From contig BBXU01001957.1 in the NCBI GenBank assembly GCA_001598975.1, positions 1-64,000 of the forward strand: a stretch of 64,000 bases of DNA. The letters are read 5' to 3'. This stretch comes from Parachlorella kessleri. Taxonomy: Eukaryota > Chlorophyta > Trebouxiophyceae > Chlorellales > Chlorellaceae. The first letter of the stretch is position 1; each line of letters starts with the position of its first letter. Below, piece by piece: positions 22,064 through 32,943 of this stretch. Made by a program: the position numbers and the translations under genes. The notes under the pieces are model-generated. The model did not search any database. It saw only the letters and a program-made list of their open reading frames with translations, and was not told the DNA's origin.

Positions 22064-23367
22064 ATGACAACCAAACCGGCCTTGAGGGCGCCTAGCGTGT
22101 TCCATCCAAGACTTCGACTTGTGCAGGCCCTGCAGTGCAGAGTACGCCCGTCATGCAGAGGTAAGCAGCGGGTCGCCAACTGTGTTGTTTTCCTGCTACA
22201 GCACCGCTTTGCGGCTCGGAAGTGGCCGATATCCAAACACACGCAACGGCGCTCCTGTGAGGAAGGTGACTGTTGGCGACAGTGGCTGGCATGCACGGCT
22301 AGGGCAACCCTGGCTTTTGAAATCCCGTACTTGGCACCCAGCCACGCTAAGGGCGAGGCCTCTGTGTTGCGCTTGCAGCCCAGCCTGTGAACAGCGGAGA
22401 GCCAGGCCTGAGGTCGGACAGTCTTGAGCTGAGCACCGCTGATGGATCAGGCAGCACCGCCGGCTTCAAGAGAACAGCAGGAACTCCAGCTGTCCCGCCC
22501 AGCCCACTTACTGTGCTGCAGCTCTCAGCACCGCTGCTATGGCCCTCGTGGCTCACAGTCGCTTTGAAGCAGCCAACGCAGCAGCTGGCAACCCTTTGCG
22601 GCGCAGTGCTGGGCGCCGCTGGCCAGCAGCCGCATGTGCCCTGGAGCATGCGAACCACCGCGTGGGTGATGCTCCTGTGGCACATGGGCGAGACGCTGGT
22701 GGCGCCCAAGGCCATTGGCAGCGTGGAGCCCTGGCTGCTGGGCTTGCTGCCCACACTGGGCTTGGTCCACCCCTCCGATGCCTGTGAGGCCTCTCTGGAG
22801 CTCTTCCTCTATGTCAGCTTCTACACAGCTCTGGCGGCGGGGATCTTCTACCTGGCACTGCGACGCTTTGGCCCTTCGCTGGGTTCCTGGGCACCCCTGG
22901 AGTGGAAGCCCTCGCCTCGCTGGGGTCTGCCGCTGGCGCTGGGTGCTGGCGTATACCTAGCGCTTTGCGCGCCGGGCCTGTACGCAGACCTGAGCTTCGC
23001 CACGAGGCACGATTTGTTGGGGGTGGTAGATCCTACTGCGGTGCTGTTTACCACGCTGGCGACCGTGGTGCTGGCGCCTTTGTTTGAAGAGGTCCTCTTT
23101 CGCGGGTTCCTGCTGCGGTCCCTGCTTCGCTACATGGGCCAGTGGGATGCTCTGCTCATTTCCACGCTGATCTTCCGCTTGGAGCATCACCTTGACGACG
23201 GATTTTTCTTCAACCTCGTTACCGACTTGCCTCTGGGGATCATCTACCTGTGGACTGGCAGTGTCTGGCCCGGCATTATCTTGCACAGCATGTGGAACTC
23301 GCTTTGTATTATGAGCAACCCTGCATTTGATGCCGTGTGGCAGGCAGTTCCCGTTGTGGCTAAGTAG
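22064..23367 (+). CDS. CPBP-family (CAAX prenyl protease-like) membrane protease, probably plastid-targeted
   Basis: CPBP/Abi proteins are multi-pass intramembrane metalloproteases; in plants several sit in plastid membranes. Two exons, 22064-22160 and 22379-23367, give 361 residues. The first about 35 residues are basic, rich in Ser, Arg and Ala and without acids, as in a chloroplast transit peptide (inference). Several hydrophobic segments follow. The family motifs are present: EExxxR in FEEVLFRGFLLRSL (about residue 275), a His-containing helix (FRLEHH) and the last His-Asn pair in ILHSMWNSL. A frame starting inside exon 2 would lack an ATG, and exon 1 restores both the start and a matching phase. 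The substrate is unknown; no neighbour suggests one. Confidence 0.82.
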
Positions 23368-25161
23368 TGGGGCGGTGTAGCAAATGCCCCCAGGTGTGTA
23401 CAGTACGAAATAGCGGTGGGAATGTGGGCAGCTGTGGTAGGAAACATGAGACACTGGGTGATAAATTAACAGTACATACGCATGGATCAGATGGTCCAGT
23501 TTGATGAAGTTAATTGTGCCTGATTTCTAAAGGCTGGGTTTGAGGACACCCGGGCTGTATTCGATGCCTGGCGTGCTGTAGACTGGGGGCTGTTGCATAG
23601 AGGTTTGAGGCAGGTTTACAGATCCACACTAGGCATTATTGGTTCGAGTACTTTTATCACTGCTGGGGCTTCCACTGCTGTCCCAGTGGTGCGCTAGTAG
23701 TGATGCTGTTTTTTACCAGGCTTACATAAGAACTGAGCAGCCTCCTCTGGAGTGGCTGCGTATGGTTCCAAAAATTTCTTCGTACATGCGCTTTCATGGT
23801 ATCAGATGTACTAGGCTGATTTTTGCAACGCCTGGGCCAGCCCCGGTTGCTCTGTACACAAAGGTTTTCCTTACAGACCGGCCTGTTTTCCCGTCTTCCT
23901 CCTTGCAATCCTCCTGTTGTACACTAGCAGACATCACCAGTTGTCTTTCTCTCTGTGTCGAGTAGGATATCGTGGTAGGTCTGTTTTATGCCGGGATTGT
24001 TCTGGCGCACGTACTCGTTCGTGTGAACGAGGCAGTGCAGAAAACAGCTTACCAGAGGGCTTCTTCCTGCCAGGGCAGCTGAGTATTATGAATTGTGGTG
24101 GCCGCGCTCGGTGGCACTGAACTGTACATATTCTTGCAATCTTCTGTGTCTCTTCTGGTGAGTTTGTTAGCTTTGAGGGAAGTGGCGATGGGGCTCAACA
24201 TGACTGCACCCGCCTTGTCCAGGTTCCCAGATCCATCGTGATGCTTTGCCATCTGTCACAACTGCAACCTGGTTGCCAACCTAGGCTTCCTTGCTTCGGC
24301 AGTCTTGGGCAGTCTAGTCTTCGATAGCTTTGCCTGGCTAAATGCGTGGCTCTGTTGCAGATTTGTGGCACGGCTTGTTGTAAGAGATACTCAAAGAACG
24401 CGCCCGTCAGTACAAGTCTATGCAATCACGTTGCCCCCTTATTGACGCTGTTATCTTTGGCTTGCCACTGGCAGACCTGGCGGCTATGATTGAGGGTGGG
24501 CAAAGAGCATCCTGGCATCCAGCCCTGTCAGTACAGTTCGCCCTAACTCTCTGTGCGCACAACCTGCCACAATAACAGGGTTGCAGGCAAGTCACCGTCA
24601 TGCTCCTGAATTGCAACATCCGATGAGTCACAAGTGCACAGGTGCACCCTTTGTTCACCTGTGTTGGTGACCCCACTGAAGGATTTGCATGTCCATGCTG
24701 CAGCTTGGCGCGCCAAGCAGGCGCTTACTGCCAACAGGGCGCCGGATCAGGTCATCCCCTCAGAGGAACCCTTAACATCCTCAATACGAGGCATTCATCC
24801 GGCAGACTAAAGACCGTGTGCCGGCGCTGCCAACTGCTGTGCTTGACTGATCGCAACTGGAAGGTGACAAGGACGCTAAAAACTCCAAGGGATCATCGAG
24901 GAAGACTCTAAGACGCCCCACTTATCTCCGACTAGCAGGCAAGCAGGCAGGGCGGCAGGGACAGCTCTTGCCTTCTGGCCAGGTCCCGTCAAGTTGCCAC
25001 AGGCTGATCTCTTTGCCATGCTGTCTGGCCGGGTGCAGTCATCCCTGAACTGTAAGGAGTTGTATGCAAACGAATAAAACAACCTTTCAGCGTTCTGTTT
25101 GTCACGAGCAGCTGACTTGGACGAAGCCCGCCTGCCTGCCTTGGCCAACCCTACGCAGGCC
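23368..25161. other. Spacer between the CPBP protease and the PRISE reductase
   Basis: About 1.8 kb without a supported gene. It holds one diverged copy of the dispersed repeat (24518-24572). The remainder is unique sequence with only short open frames. Confidence 0.55.
24518..24572 (+). repeat. Diverged dispersed repeat copy
   Basis: It contains CATCCAGCCCTGTCAGT, then a mutated CTCTCTGTGCGCACAACCTGCCAC block that corresponds to CCCTGTTCGCACTACCTGCCAC in the other copies. Confidence 0.6.
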
Positions 25162-28100
25162 ATGGCACAGCAGACGACCAAAACTGCCCTCATCTCGGGA
25201 GCGACCGGCAGCACCGGCTACTACCTGGCCCAGCACCTCCTCAAGTGCGGGGACTGGGAGGTCCACACCGTCTCGCGGCGCAAGCTGGACGGCATCAGCG
25301 GCGGTGACAAGCTGAAGGAGCACCATGTGGACCTGCTCCAAGGCTCAGAGCAGCTCACCCAGGCCCTGAAGGTATGGCCCTTGGTTCCTTCAAGTCTAGG
25401 AAGCAGCACGGTACTTTACAATCGTATCCTCAGCTTACTGGAGTAGCTGCACTGTTACTGCCTGGGTGCTACCAGAGAACATGCCAGGGTGGGTGTGCCT
25501 TCCCGTTGCAGGAGACAGGCGGCAGCATCACCCACGTGTACCACTGTGCCTACCTTACGACTGGCGATGCTGTCAAGGATTGCGACATCAACCTGAAGAT
25601 GTTCAAGGCTTTGGTAGAGGGCGGTGAAGCAGCAGGCTGCAAGCTGCAGCATGTTTACTGCATGGAAGGAACGAAGTGGTATGGTGAGTTATAAATTCAG
25701 CTCCCCAGTTCCCTGTGAGTATTAGTTGCTCAGAAGCACTCTGAGCGGATACAGTGTTGCTGCCCAGCACTCTGCCAACAAGCACAGCGCGACCAACTTC
25801 CTGGTAGCATGTGCATCATGGCAGGCTGGCCAGGCGCTACAGCAGCCTGCCAGGATTCTAGCACCCTAGGGCATCCCACCGGGGTTTGAGTTTTCCACGG
25901 CAGCCACAGGGGCAAGGTGCTAATTCAGTTGCTGCCCGTGCTGCAAGCAACCACCAACTCCCTCTTTCTTTCTGGGCGCCAGCTTGGCTGTTGGCAGCCC
26001 TACTGGCCATCCTGTGCTCACCAGCTTGTCACGGGTGCTTGGGGCTGCTCTTGCTTGCAGGGGTGCACTTCCGCCCCGGTGGCATTGACAACCTGAAGAC
26101 ACCCCACAAGGAGGACGACCCTCGCCACATGCCCCCAAACTTCTACTACGACCTGTAAGTGAGGCTATGACTTCATCAGGTTAACATGTACAATAAGAGT
26201 TTAAGGACGGTGCAGCCATGCGGCAAGGACCTGACGTGCAGCCTGCCTGTCACAGCAATGGCAGCATACCTCTCGTCTCCACCGGCTTTATGATACACGA
26301 TGTGCCAGACTCTCTTAGGAATAGTGGGCCTCCAGAATTAGGCTGTGTCTCCTCTGGCCTTGCTAAAGGGAGCAATTCCCCAGGCATGGGAATGACATGC
26401 CCGGCCCCCTCGCCTTTGTCAGCCCTGTCCCCCAAACCAGCTTTCTCGTCTTCTTGCCTCTTCACCCGACCGCTTTGCTTCTGCCCTGGTACAGCGAGGA
26501 TTACATGAAGGAGCGAGTCAGTGGCGGTGCCTCCTGGTCCTGGTCTGCTCTGCGTCCCAACCCTGTGTGCGGCTTCTCCACGGGGTCGTTCATGAACCTG
26601 GTTGTCAGCCTGGGGGTGTACGCCGCCATCTGCAAGGAGCTGGGCTGCGCCTTCAGGTGCGCTTGGGTGGTAGCGACGTCATGCTTGGTGCATGGCTTGC
26701 TCGAGGCGGGGACCACGCTGTGCTGTGCTGTGTTGAGCTGTGCTGTGCTGTGCGCCTGGTGGTGTGCGCTGCCAGTGCCACCGCTGGCCCTTGCCTATGG
26801 GTAGTTGGGCCGTGATGAGGCATTGGAGGTGAAAGTTTGCTTTTGGCTGCTGAGGGGGTTATGCTGCCTCCCAGGCCGCCCTTGTATTGCTTGTTTAGCC
26901 TCAAGTGTTGAGGTTCACTCTTGCAAGGTGGCCCTTGCACCCATCCCCACAGCAAGGGCAGGGATAAAGGTGCTCACGTGCGTTGAGGGGTGCACAGCCC
27001 CCAGCACTGAACCCTTCATGCCATTCACTTGCACTGTCCCGGGCGCTGCCCACCATGTGTGCTCGACCACATGTCTGCACAGTCGACTTGCTGGCAGACG
27101 CACGGATTGCGCCCGCCTGCTCACTCATGTCATCCTGGTGCTACTCACTGCTTTGCTAAGACAGTCGACTTACTGGCAAAAGTCCGTGGTCCACCTGTCT
27201 GCTCACTCCTGGCATCTTGGCGCTACTTGCTCCTTTGTAGCTTCCCCGGCTCCTCCGCTGGCTACCACGTGCTTACAGAGGTGTGTGATGCCGACCTGCT
27301 GGCCAAGGCCATGGTGCACCTGTCCACCCAGCCGCAGTGCGCCAACCAGGCCTTCAACATCTCCAACGGCGACGTCTTCAGGTGGTGCCAGGTGCGAGGG
27401 TGGGCAGCTGAGTTGTGACTCCTGGATGCTGCTCTTTTTTCCTGGATTCGGCTCTGGTTTCCTGGGTGCAGCTCTGTCTTTTCTGGATTTATATTGTGCT
27501 TCCTGGGTGCAGCTCGTGGTCCCTGGGTGGGGCAAGCTCAATGTCAGGATGGGGACGCGGTTTCCCTCGCCACCTGTGCCTGGAGGACAGCTGCCGTGCT
27601 GGCGCCAGCGACTGGTTGTGGGAGCTCGCTTGACCTTGTGCGTGTTGCAGTTTCTCTGAAAGCTGCCTGGCGCCTAGTTGTATCACAGCTCTCCTGTTAC
27701 CAAGCGTCACTGCAGCTGGGACCGTGTCCTAATCTGACTTGCAGCAAGAGTGCTATCCGCTGGATACTCAAAGCCAACAAGTCATATGTGTTCTGGTCAT
27801 GCAGGTGTGGCCCCACATAGCCGAATTCTTTGGTCTACCAGTGGCGGAGCCCATGCACTTGAGCCTGACAGACGTTATGAAAGACAAGGGACCCGTCTGG
27901 GACAGCATCGTTAAGAAGCACAACTTGGAGGTGCGTCAGTTTGCTTTCATGCTACTTTGATCCCTCGCCCAAACATCACCTGCCTTCTACCTGAGCAGGC
28001 TTGTCAATGCACCGCCATTAGGTCAAGGGCGGTTTATCACTCGGTAGGTAGAGGTGATGCTGGCCACTCCATCCTCGAAAACGGGGATGCCGCGAAAAAC

Positions 28101-28414
28101 TTCCTACCTTGTTTGGTGTGCCACCCCGTACATGCAACTCGCATGCTATCCCTGATTTAATCTGTAGTGTAAGTTACATCCTATGGCTTCCACCTGGCTG
28201 GCATACGACCTCCGGTATTGCTTTGGTGCAGGCAGCACCCTATGACCAGCTGGCCACCTGGCCCTTTCTGGACGTGGTGTTCTCACAGCAGACAGACTTT
28301 TTCAGCGATGTGAACAAGCTGAGGAGGACCGGCTTTCAGGATATGAGCATAGACAGCACCGAGATGTTTTTGGAGCTGCTGGCACACCTGAGGGAGATCC
28401 GGATCATCCCCTGA
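25162..28414 (+). CDS. PRISE-type NAD(P)-dependent reductase (progesterone 5-beta-reductase/iridoid synthase-like)
   Basis: PRISE enzymes are extended short-chain dehydrogenases that reduce the C=C bond of activated enones with NADPH. Seven exons: 25162-25371, 25512-25683, 26061-26154, 26495-26656, 27241-27391, 27805-27930 and 28232-28414, 365 residues, near the family length. The dinucleotide loop is GATGSTGYYLAQ (about residues 13-24), followed by a VSRRK segment that suits NADP. The catalytic region is CMEGTKWYG, matching the family Gly-x-Lys-x-Tyr. PNFYYDLEDYM and NISNGDVFRW are also characteristic. Real plant substrates are rarely known even for close homologues, so I assign no pathway. 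All junctions keep phase. Intron 4 contains a TGTGC-type simple repeat near 26719-26755. Confidence 0.88.
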
Positions 28415-29472
28415 AAAGTCCCCTGTGGAGATCCTTTGCAGCCCCTTAAGTGGGGTTGCTGGAGTAGCGTTCATGCTGGGTGGAAAGCTTGGGGCGGGGT
28501 GGGAGTTGTGTCTAAACTGTCTTTGTGGACGGGGAGCAAGTCCTTGTGGCCATGGGGCTGCGGGCGGTGTGTGCCGCTTGCCAAGGAGTTACTACTTGGC
28601 TGTGGAATAGGACAGGCATCGGAGTGCCGGCTGACTATGCAGTGTGCAAGCAAGGGGTTTAGCATCTTTGCGCATGTGCTCACTGTGTTTGGCGTCCCGT
28701 TGCAAACCGTGCTGCCTCAGTTGATGTTGGGAACTGCTAGTACTGCAACTGTCAGTGACTTATACAATTTAATCACACTTGCAACTTGGCTACTGACAGC
28801 CGTGCTGCTGATTTGCTCTCCACCAGTGGTAATAGCGGCTGCAGGGCCACATGACCTCACAAAATGCGTACGCAGTCGTCGCTTGCTGATGCCAGACTCT
28901 GGCAGTCGGACTATCTGGCAGGACACGCCGACAATTGGGGCTGCCATGTGTGCTGCTTTGTGGTCCCTGTGATACCGGGACTGCGAGTTCGGTATGGACC
29001 GGCACGCGGTACAGGCAGAAGATTTTGTCACTATATGGTGGGTCAGAGACACAGGCTGACGGTGCAACTGCGGTAACAGTGTTGGTTCCTCTGGCAGTGT
29101 TTTGCCTTGAGCAGCGCTCAGGCGAGGTAGTAATGGCAGCGCCGCTGCCAGCTGCGGCAGCTGCTACAGGAAGTAACCTGACCTTAGATGGTGTCAGTTT
29201 CCAGCCATCAGTTCACGGAGAAAACGGTGTGAGTGGCTGGAGAGCTCAGACATCCACGCGCGCCGTGACACTCGGCGCCATGACAATCAGGGCGCGGCAC
29301 AGATCGGCGGGATCGGCGCACTTGCGGGTTGGCTGGGCCGCGCAGGGTCTACCCTGGCCTAGCAGCTTAAAAGGCTTGCAAAGTGAAGAGGAACATAAAC
29401 AAGCAAACAATACAACATACAGCCTAGTGCCTTAAGACTTCAAGCTAGAACGCAATACTGTATGCAGTAATC
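28415..29472. other. Spacer upstream of the papain-like gene
   Basis: About 1 kb: the 3' UTR of the PRISE gene and the promoter of the next one. No motif or repeat was recognised. An open frame at 28935-29435 has no family signal. Confidence 0.5.
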
Positions 29473-32097
29473 ATGTCCAAGCAGCTCTCATACCTCGTCA
29501 CACTCGCATTCCTCGTGTCAGGGGCCCTGGCCAGCAGAGAGCTGAAGGCTGTCACTCTCAGCAACCCCTCTGCCCTGCTGTCTACGACCCCCGACTGTGC
29601 GCCACTAGACCTTGCGGGTATTCAGGCCTTCATCGCCTCAAGAGGGACAGGTGGGGAGCTTTCAGCGGTCCGCGGCAGATCTCTCAGCTCTCCATCATGG
29701 CGCCTTCCCAGCGCGCTTGCTGACCTTTGCCTCGGGCATGTGTCCCTGCAGCTGCCGATGCCTTTAAGGAGCTGTCCGAGAAGCTCTCCTGCAAGCTCAC
29801 TCGCCTCACCGACAGCGCCATTGTGAGTGCCATCATGACCGATGCCTGCTTGGCAAGCAGCCCTTGCTTGCCTTACTTGCTGCCTGCCTCATGTCTCCCT
29901 GGAGTGTGTCTGGCTTACCAAGCCCAGTCTCTAATTCTCAAAAATGCCTGGCGCCCTCCCTGCCCATTATGGTGTACAGGCTGGCAACAAGCTAGCTGAA
30001 GCCAGCCTGCGCACTGTCTACCTGCAGTGGCGCCTGGCCTTCAAGCCTGAGCAGTGGCGCAAGCCCGATGTTGCTGGCTCGAACGGTGTCACTGACCGCT
30101 TCCAGCTGTGGCTGAGCAACCTGCAGACCATCCTGTCCATCAACAACAGCACCCTGGGATACAAGGTGGGCTGGCGGGGTGGGATGGGTGTGAGGCTACT
30201 GTTTGAGTTGCTGCCGCAACTTGCGTCATGCTCTTCGCTCTGTGGACTCTGCTACTAACTCCAGACACTGTGCCAGGTCGTCTGGCCTTCTAATTTCAGC
30301 CTCACATGCCATTCCTTCCACCCCGCCATGCAGGCCAGCCTGAACGCATTTGCCGACATGAGCTGGTCCGAGTTCCGCGCCAGCATGCTGATGCACGGCC
30401 TGCAGCCTACGCTGACCGACTTTGCCGGCTTTGACATGCGCCGCCGCAGCCGCAGCGTGCTGATGGCAGCAACAGTGTACACTGACGAGTCGCCCTCCCC
30501 CTCCCCCACTGGAGACTCTCCCTCGCCGGTCGAGGAGTCCCCCGTCCCGTCCCCTGCTCCCACTGAGGATGCCCCCGCTGACATTGCTACCATTGATGAC
30601 GCCCCTGTTGAGGACACCCCTGCCCCCGCCCCACCCGTGCCCGCCTACCCGGATGCCGTTGATTGGGTGGCTGCCGGCAAGGTCACACCCGTGGGCTTCC
30701 AGGGCCAGGTGAGGGAGGACATAGCTGCTTAGGAAGGAGAACATCCTGGTGCACAGTCTCTCGCCTGCTGGTGATGATGCACTTGACACCACCCGACTGG
30801 AGTCAGGCATTGCCGAGTTTTGGTGAAGTCCCAAGTGTCATGTGCTATGCTGCGCTCTTGCCCGGCTAACACTTCCCCTGCCCCTTGCTCCTGCCCGCAG
30901 TGTGCCGCCAGCTGGGTGTTTGCGTCTGTGGGTGCCCTGGAGTCCAAGCTGCTCATCAACACTGCCGCTGCCACTGGCGTGAACCTGTCTGAGCAGGAGA
31001 TGCTGGTGAGTCACGCCTGCTGCTCGTTGTGGGACTGGGCTATGGCAACAAGCACACCTGGCAACAGGTGCTGTCAACCGGCTATGCCAGCTCTTGCCTA
31101 ACCACATCCTGCCCCACCCTGCCTGCCGCAGGACTGTGTGACCCCCCACCTGGGCTACAACCTGAAGAACGCGAACTGCAGCGGCGGCTACATGGCCGAC
31201 GTCTTTGCCTTTGCTGCCGCCAACAACACCGCCACCGAGAGCCTGTACCCCTATACTGGCAAGAACGTGACTGGCTGCAAGGCTGCCATGCTGGCCGGGC
31301 TGGTGAAGCAGCGCCCCCAGGGGCTGGTCAAGACTGGCGCCGCTGCCCCCGGCTACCTGCGAGTGCCCCAGGGCCGCACTGGCATGCTCAAGGCCATTGC
31401 CCAGCAGCCAGTGGCGGCATACATGGCAATTGACCCCACATTCCAGGTGGGTGGGTGGGTGGGTGGGTGGAAAGGGCGAATCGGAAGGGGTGGGTCCGGG
31501 ACCTGGCAGCGGGGGAAACGGCCGTGGCATGCACCTGCTGTCAGTGGATGCAGCTGTGTGCAGGTGGCACGCTGGCTGATGAGCAACTAGTGTGCGAACA
31601 CCCTCGCCTGGCTGCCTGCCTGCCTGCAGTTCTACTCGAGTGTATGTGGGCGGCGCGCTGGCCCCCATCATCATGCTGGACCGCAAGCTGAGCTACACCA
31701 TCTGCTCTGCCGCCGACATGAGCCACGCGGTGCTGCTGGTGGGCTACAACGCCACTGCACCCTCGCCCTTCATGACCTTCAAGAACAGCTGGGGCAGCAG
31801 CTGGGGCAGGGGCGGCTATGGCCAGGTGCTCATGGCGCCAGACTTCATGGGCACATGCGGCATCTACTCGGTGAGTGGGCCCCCTATGGAAATGCTTTGG
31901 CAAGAGGCCCACCCTGTTTAGTGCATTGGCATGGGTGATACTAACGAGCTGACCGGTCAGAGAACATTGTTCAGCCAGCTTTGTGCCGGGTGCCTCTTAC
32001 CCTTGCTTTAACCCAGCTGACGTGTGGCTGCCTCTGTCCTCTGGTGCAGTGGGGCTACTACCCTACCACCAACGCCACTATCGCCCAGGCTGTTTAG
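29473..32097 (+). CDS. Secreted papain-like (C1A) protein with Ser in place of the catalytic Cys
   Basis: Eight exons: 29473-29650, 29752-29822, 29980-30165, 30334-30708, 30901-31005, 31132-31446, 31630-31870 and 32050-32097. A clear signal peptide (about residues 1-20) is followed by an I29-type inhibitor region (WRLAFK … LNAFADMSWSEF), a Pro/Ser/Asp-rich linker, then the protease domain from VDWVAAGKVTPV. The active-site block reads QGQCAASWVFAS where papains have QGxCGSCWAFS, so the nucleophile is Ser. The His (MSHAVLLVGYN) and Asn (FKNSWGSSWG) remain. Natural examples with Ser include silicateins, SERA5 and TINAG-like proteins. Exon 7 does not join exon 6 in frame with the plainest splice sites: either there is a small indel near 31640 or a donor eight bases later is used. 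A TGTAA lies about 275 bases after the stop. Confidence 0.85.
31447..31470 (+). repeat. GTGG/GGGT repeat overlapping a splice donor
   Basis: Six consecutive GTGG units begin at the donor of intron 6. Donors in register at +0, +4 and +8 are possible; only +8 (exon ending at 31454) restores the frame of exon 7. Confidence 0.75.
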
Positions 32098-32943
32098 ATC
32101 ACTAGCAGGACGGTTGGCGAGGATAGGCTGAAAGATGCCTTTCAGGGTTTTTGAACTTGAGTTAGTGCTTCCTTGCTGTCCTCTTCTTGCGTTGTGTACT
32201 CTGTGGCAGCGTACTACGCTGGAACCGAATGCTCAGAACGCTGTCCACTGTGCTCAGCATTGCTCCCCCTTTGATGCTGCTTCTTCATCTGTGTCGTTAA
32301 GGTAGTTGAACCTGCGGCTAGCGTATGTACTCCAACTTCCTGTGACTATCCTCTACAGGAGCTGCACCCCTGTAAAAACAGAGTTGCCACTCAAACGTGG
32401 CCATGTTACCTAAAATGCATACAGGGTGGTTTACAACAAAACTACCACAGTAATCTGCTGGTCCATTCCAGCAACTCAAGTGCATAGGTGCACTAACACA
32501 TCGAACAACAACACAGACACCAACAGTCACTTTGGTTAAATGGAGGTAGCGGGACTTGATAGCATAAACCCCATAATATGGGCCAGCCAGTTATCAAAAA
32601 TCTTTCATGCAACTTTTGAGTTTGCCTGGGGCCAATATCATGCCGTCATGGTCACTTGTAAGAAGGCACAAGGCATGTTCTCATGGGGCCGAGCCATCAA
32701 GTGCCAATAAGCAGTGCAACAAAAACACATGAACAAGGGTTTGGACACACAAGCAACCACAAAGGGCTGCCCCTGTGGCCTACACATGCGAAAAGAGCTA
32801 AAACTCCAGCTGACAGTGTCATCACCCACGGCCACCACTGAGCTACTCCTGTCCTCCTGAGAAAACCCCATTAGGATTCTCCAACCACTCTTCAGACGTA
32901 CAACACTGTAGCATGCTATAGCACTCCTGGCCCCTCAGCTGCC
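32098..32943. other. Convergent 3' spacer
   Basis: The 3' UTRs of the papain-like gene (+) and the F-box gene (-) meet here. A + strand TGTAA at about 32371 and a minus-strand TGTAA at about 32433-32429 are plausible poly(A) signals. No gene was found. Confidence 0.6.

Noticed and set aside
26805..27659. A 284-codon plus-strand open frame
   Set aside because: It spans introns and an exon of the PRISE gene in a different frame and has no family motif.
30838..31686. A 282-codon minus-strand open frame
   Set aside because: It is the antisense shadow of the papain-like gene, open because of GC-rich codons.
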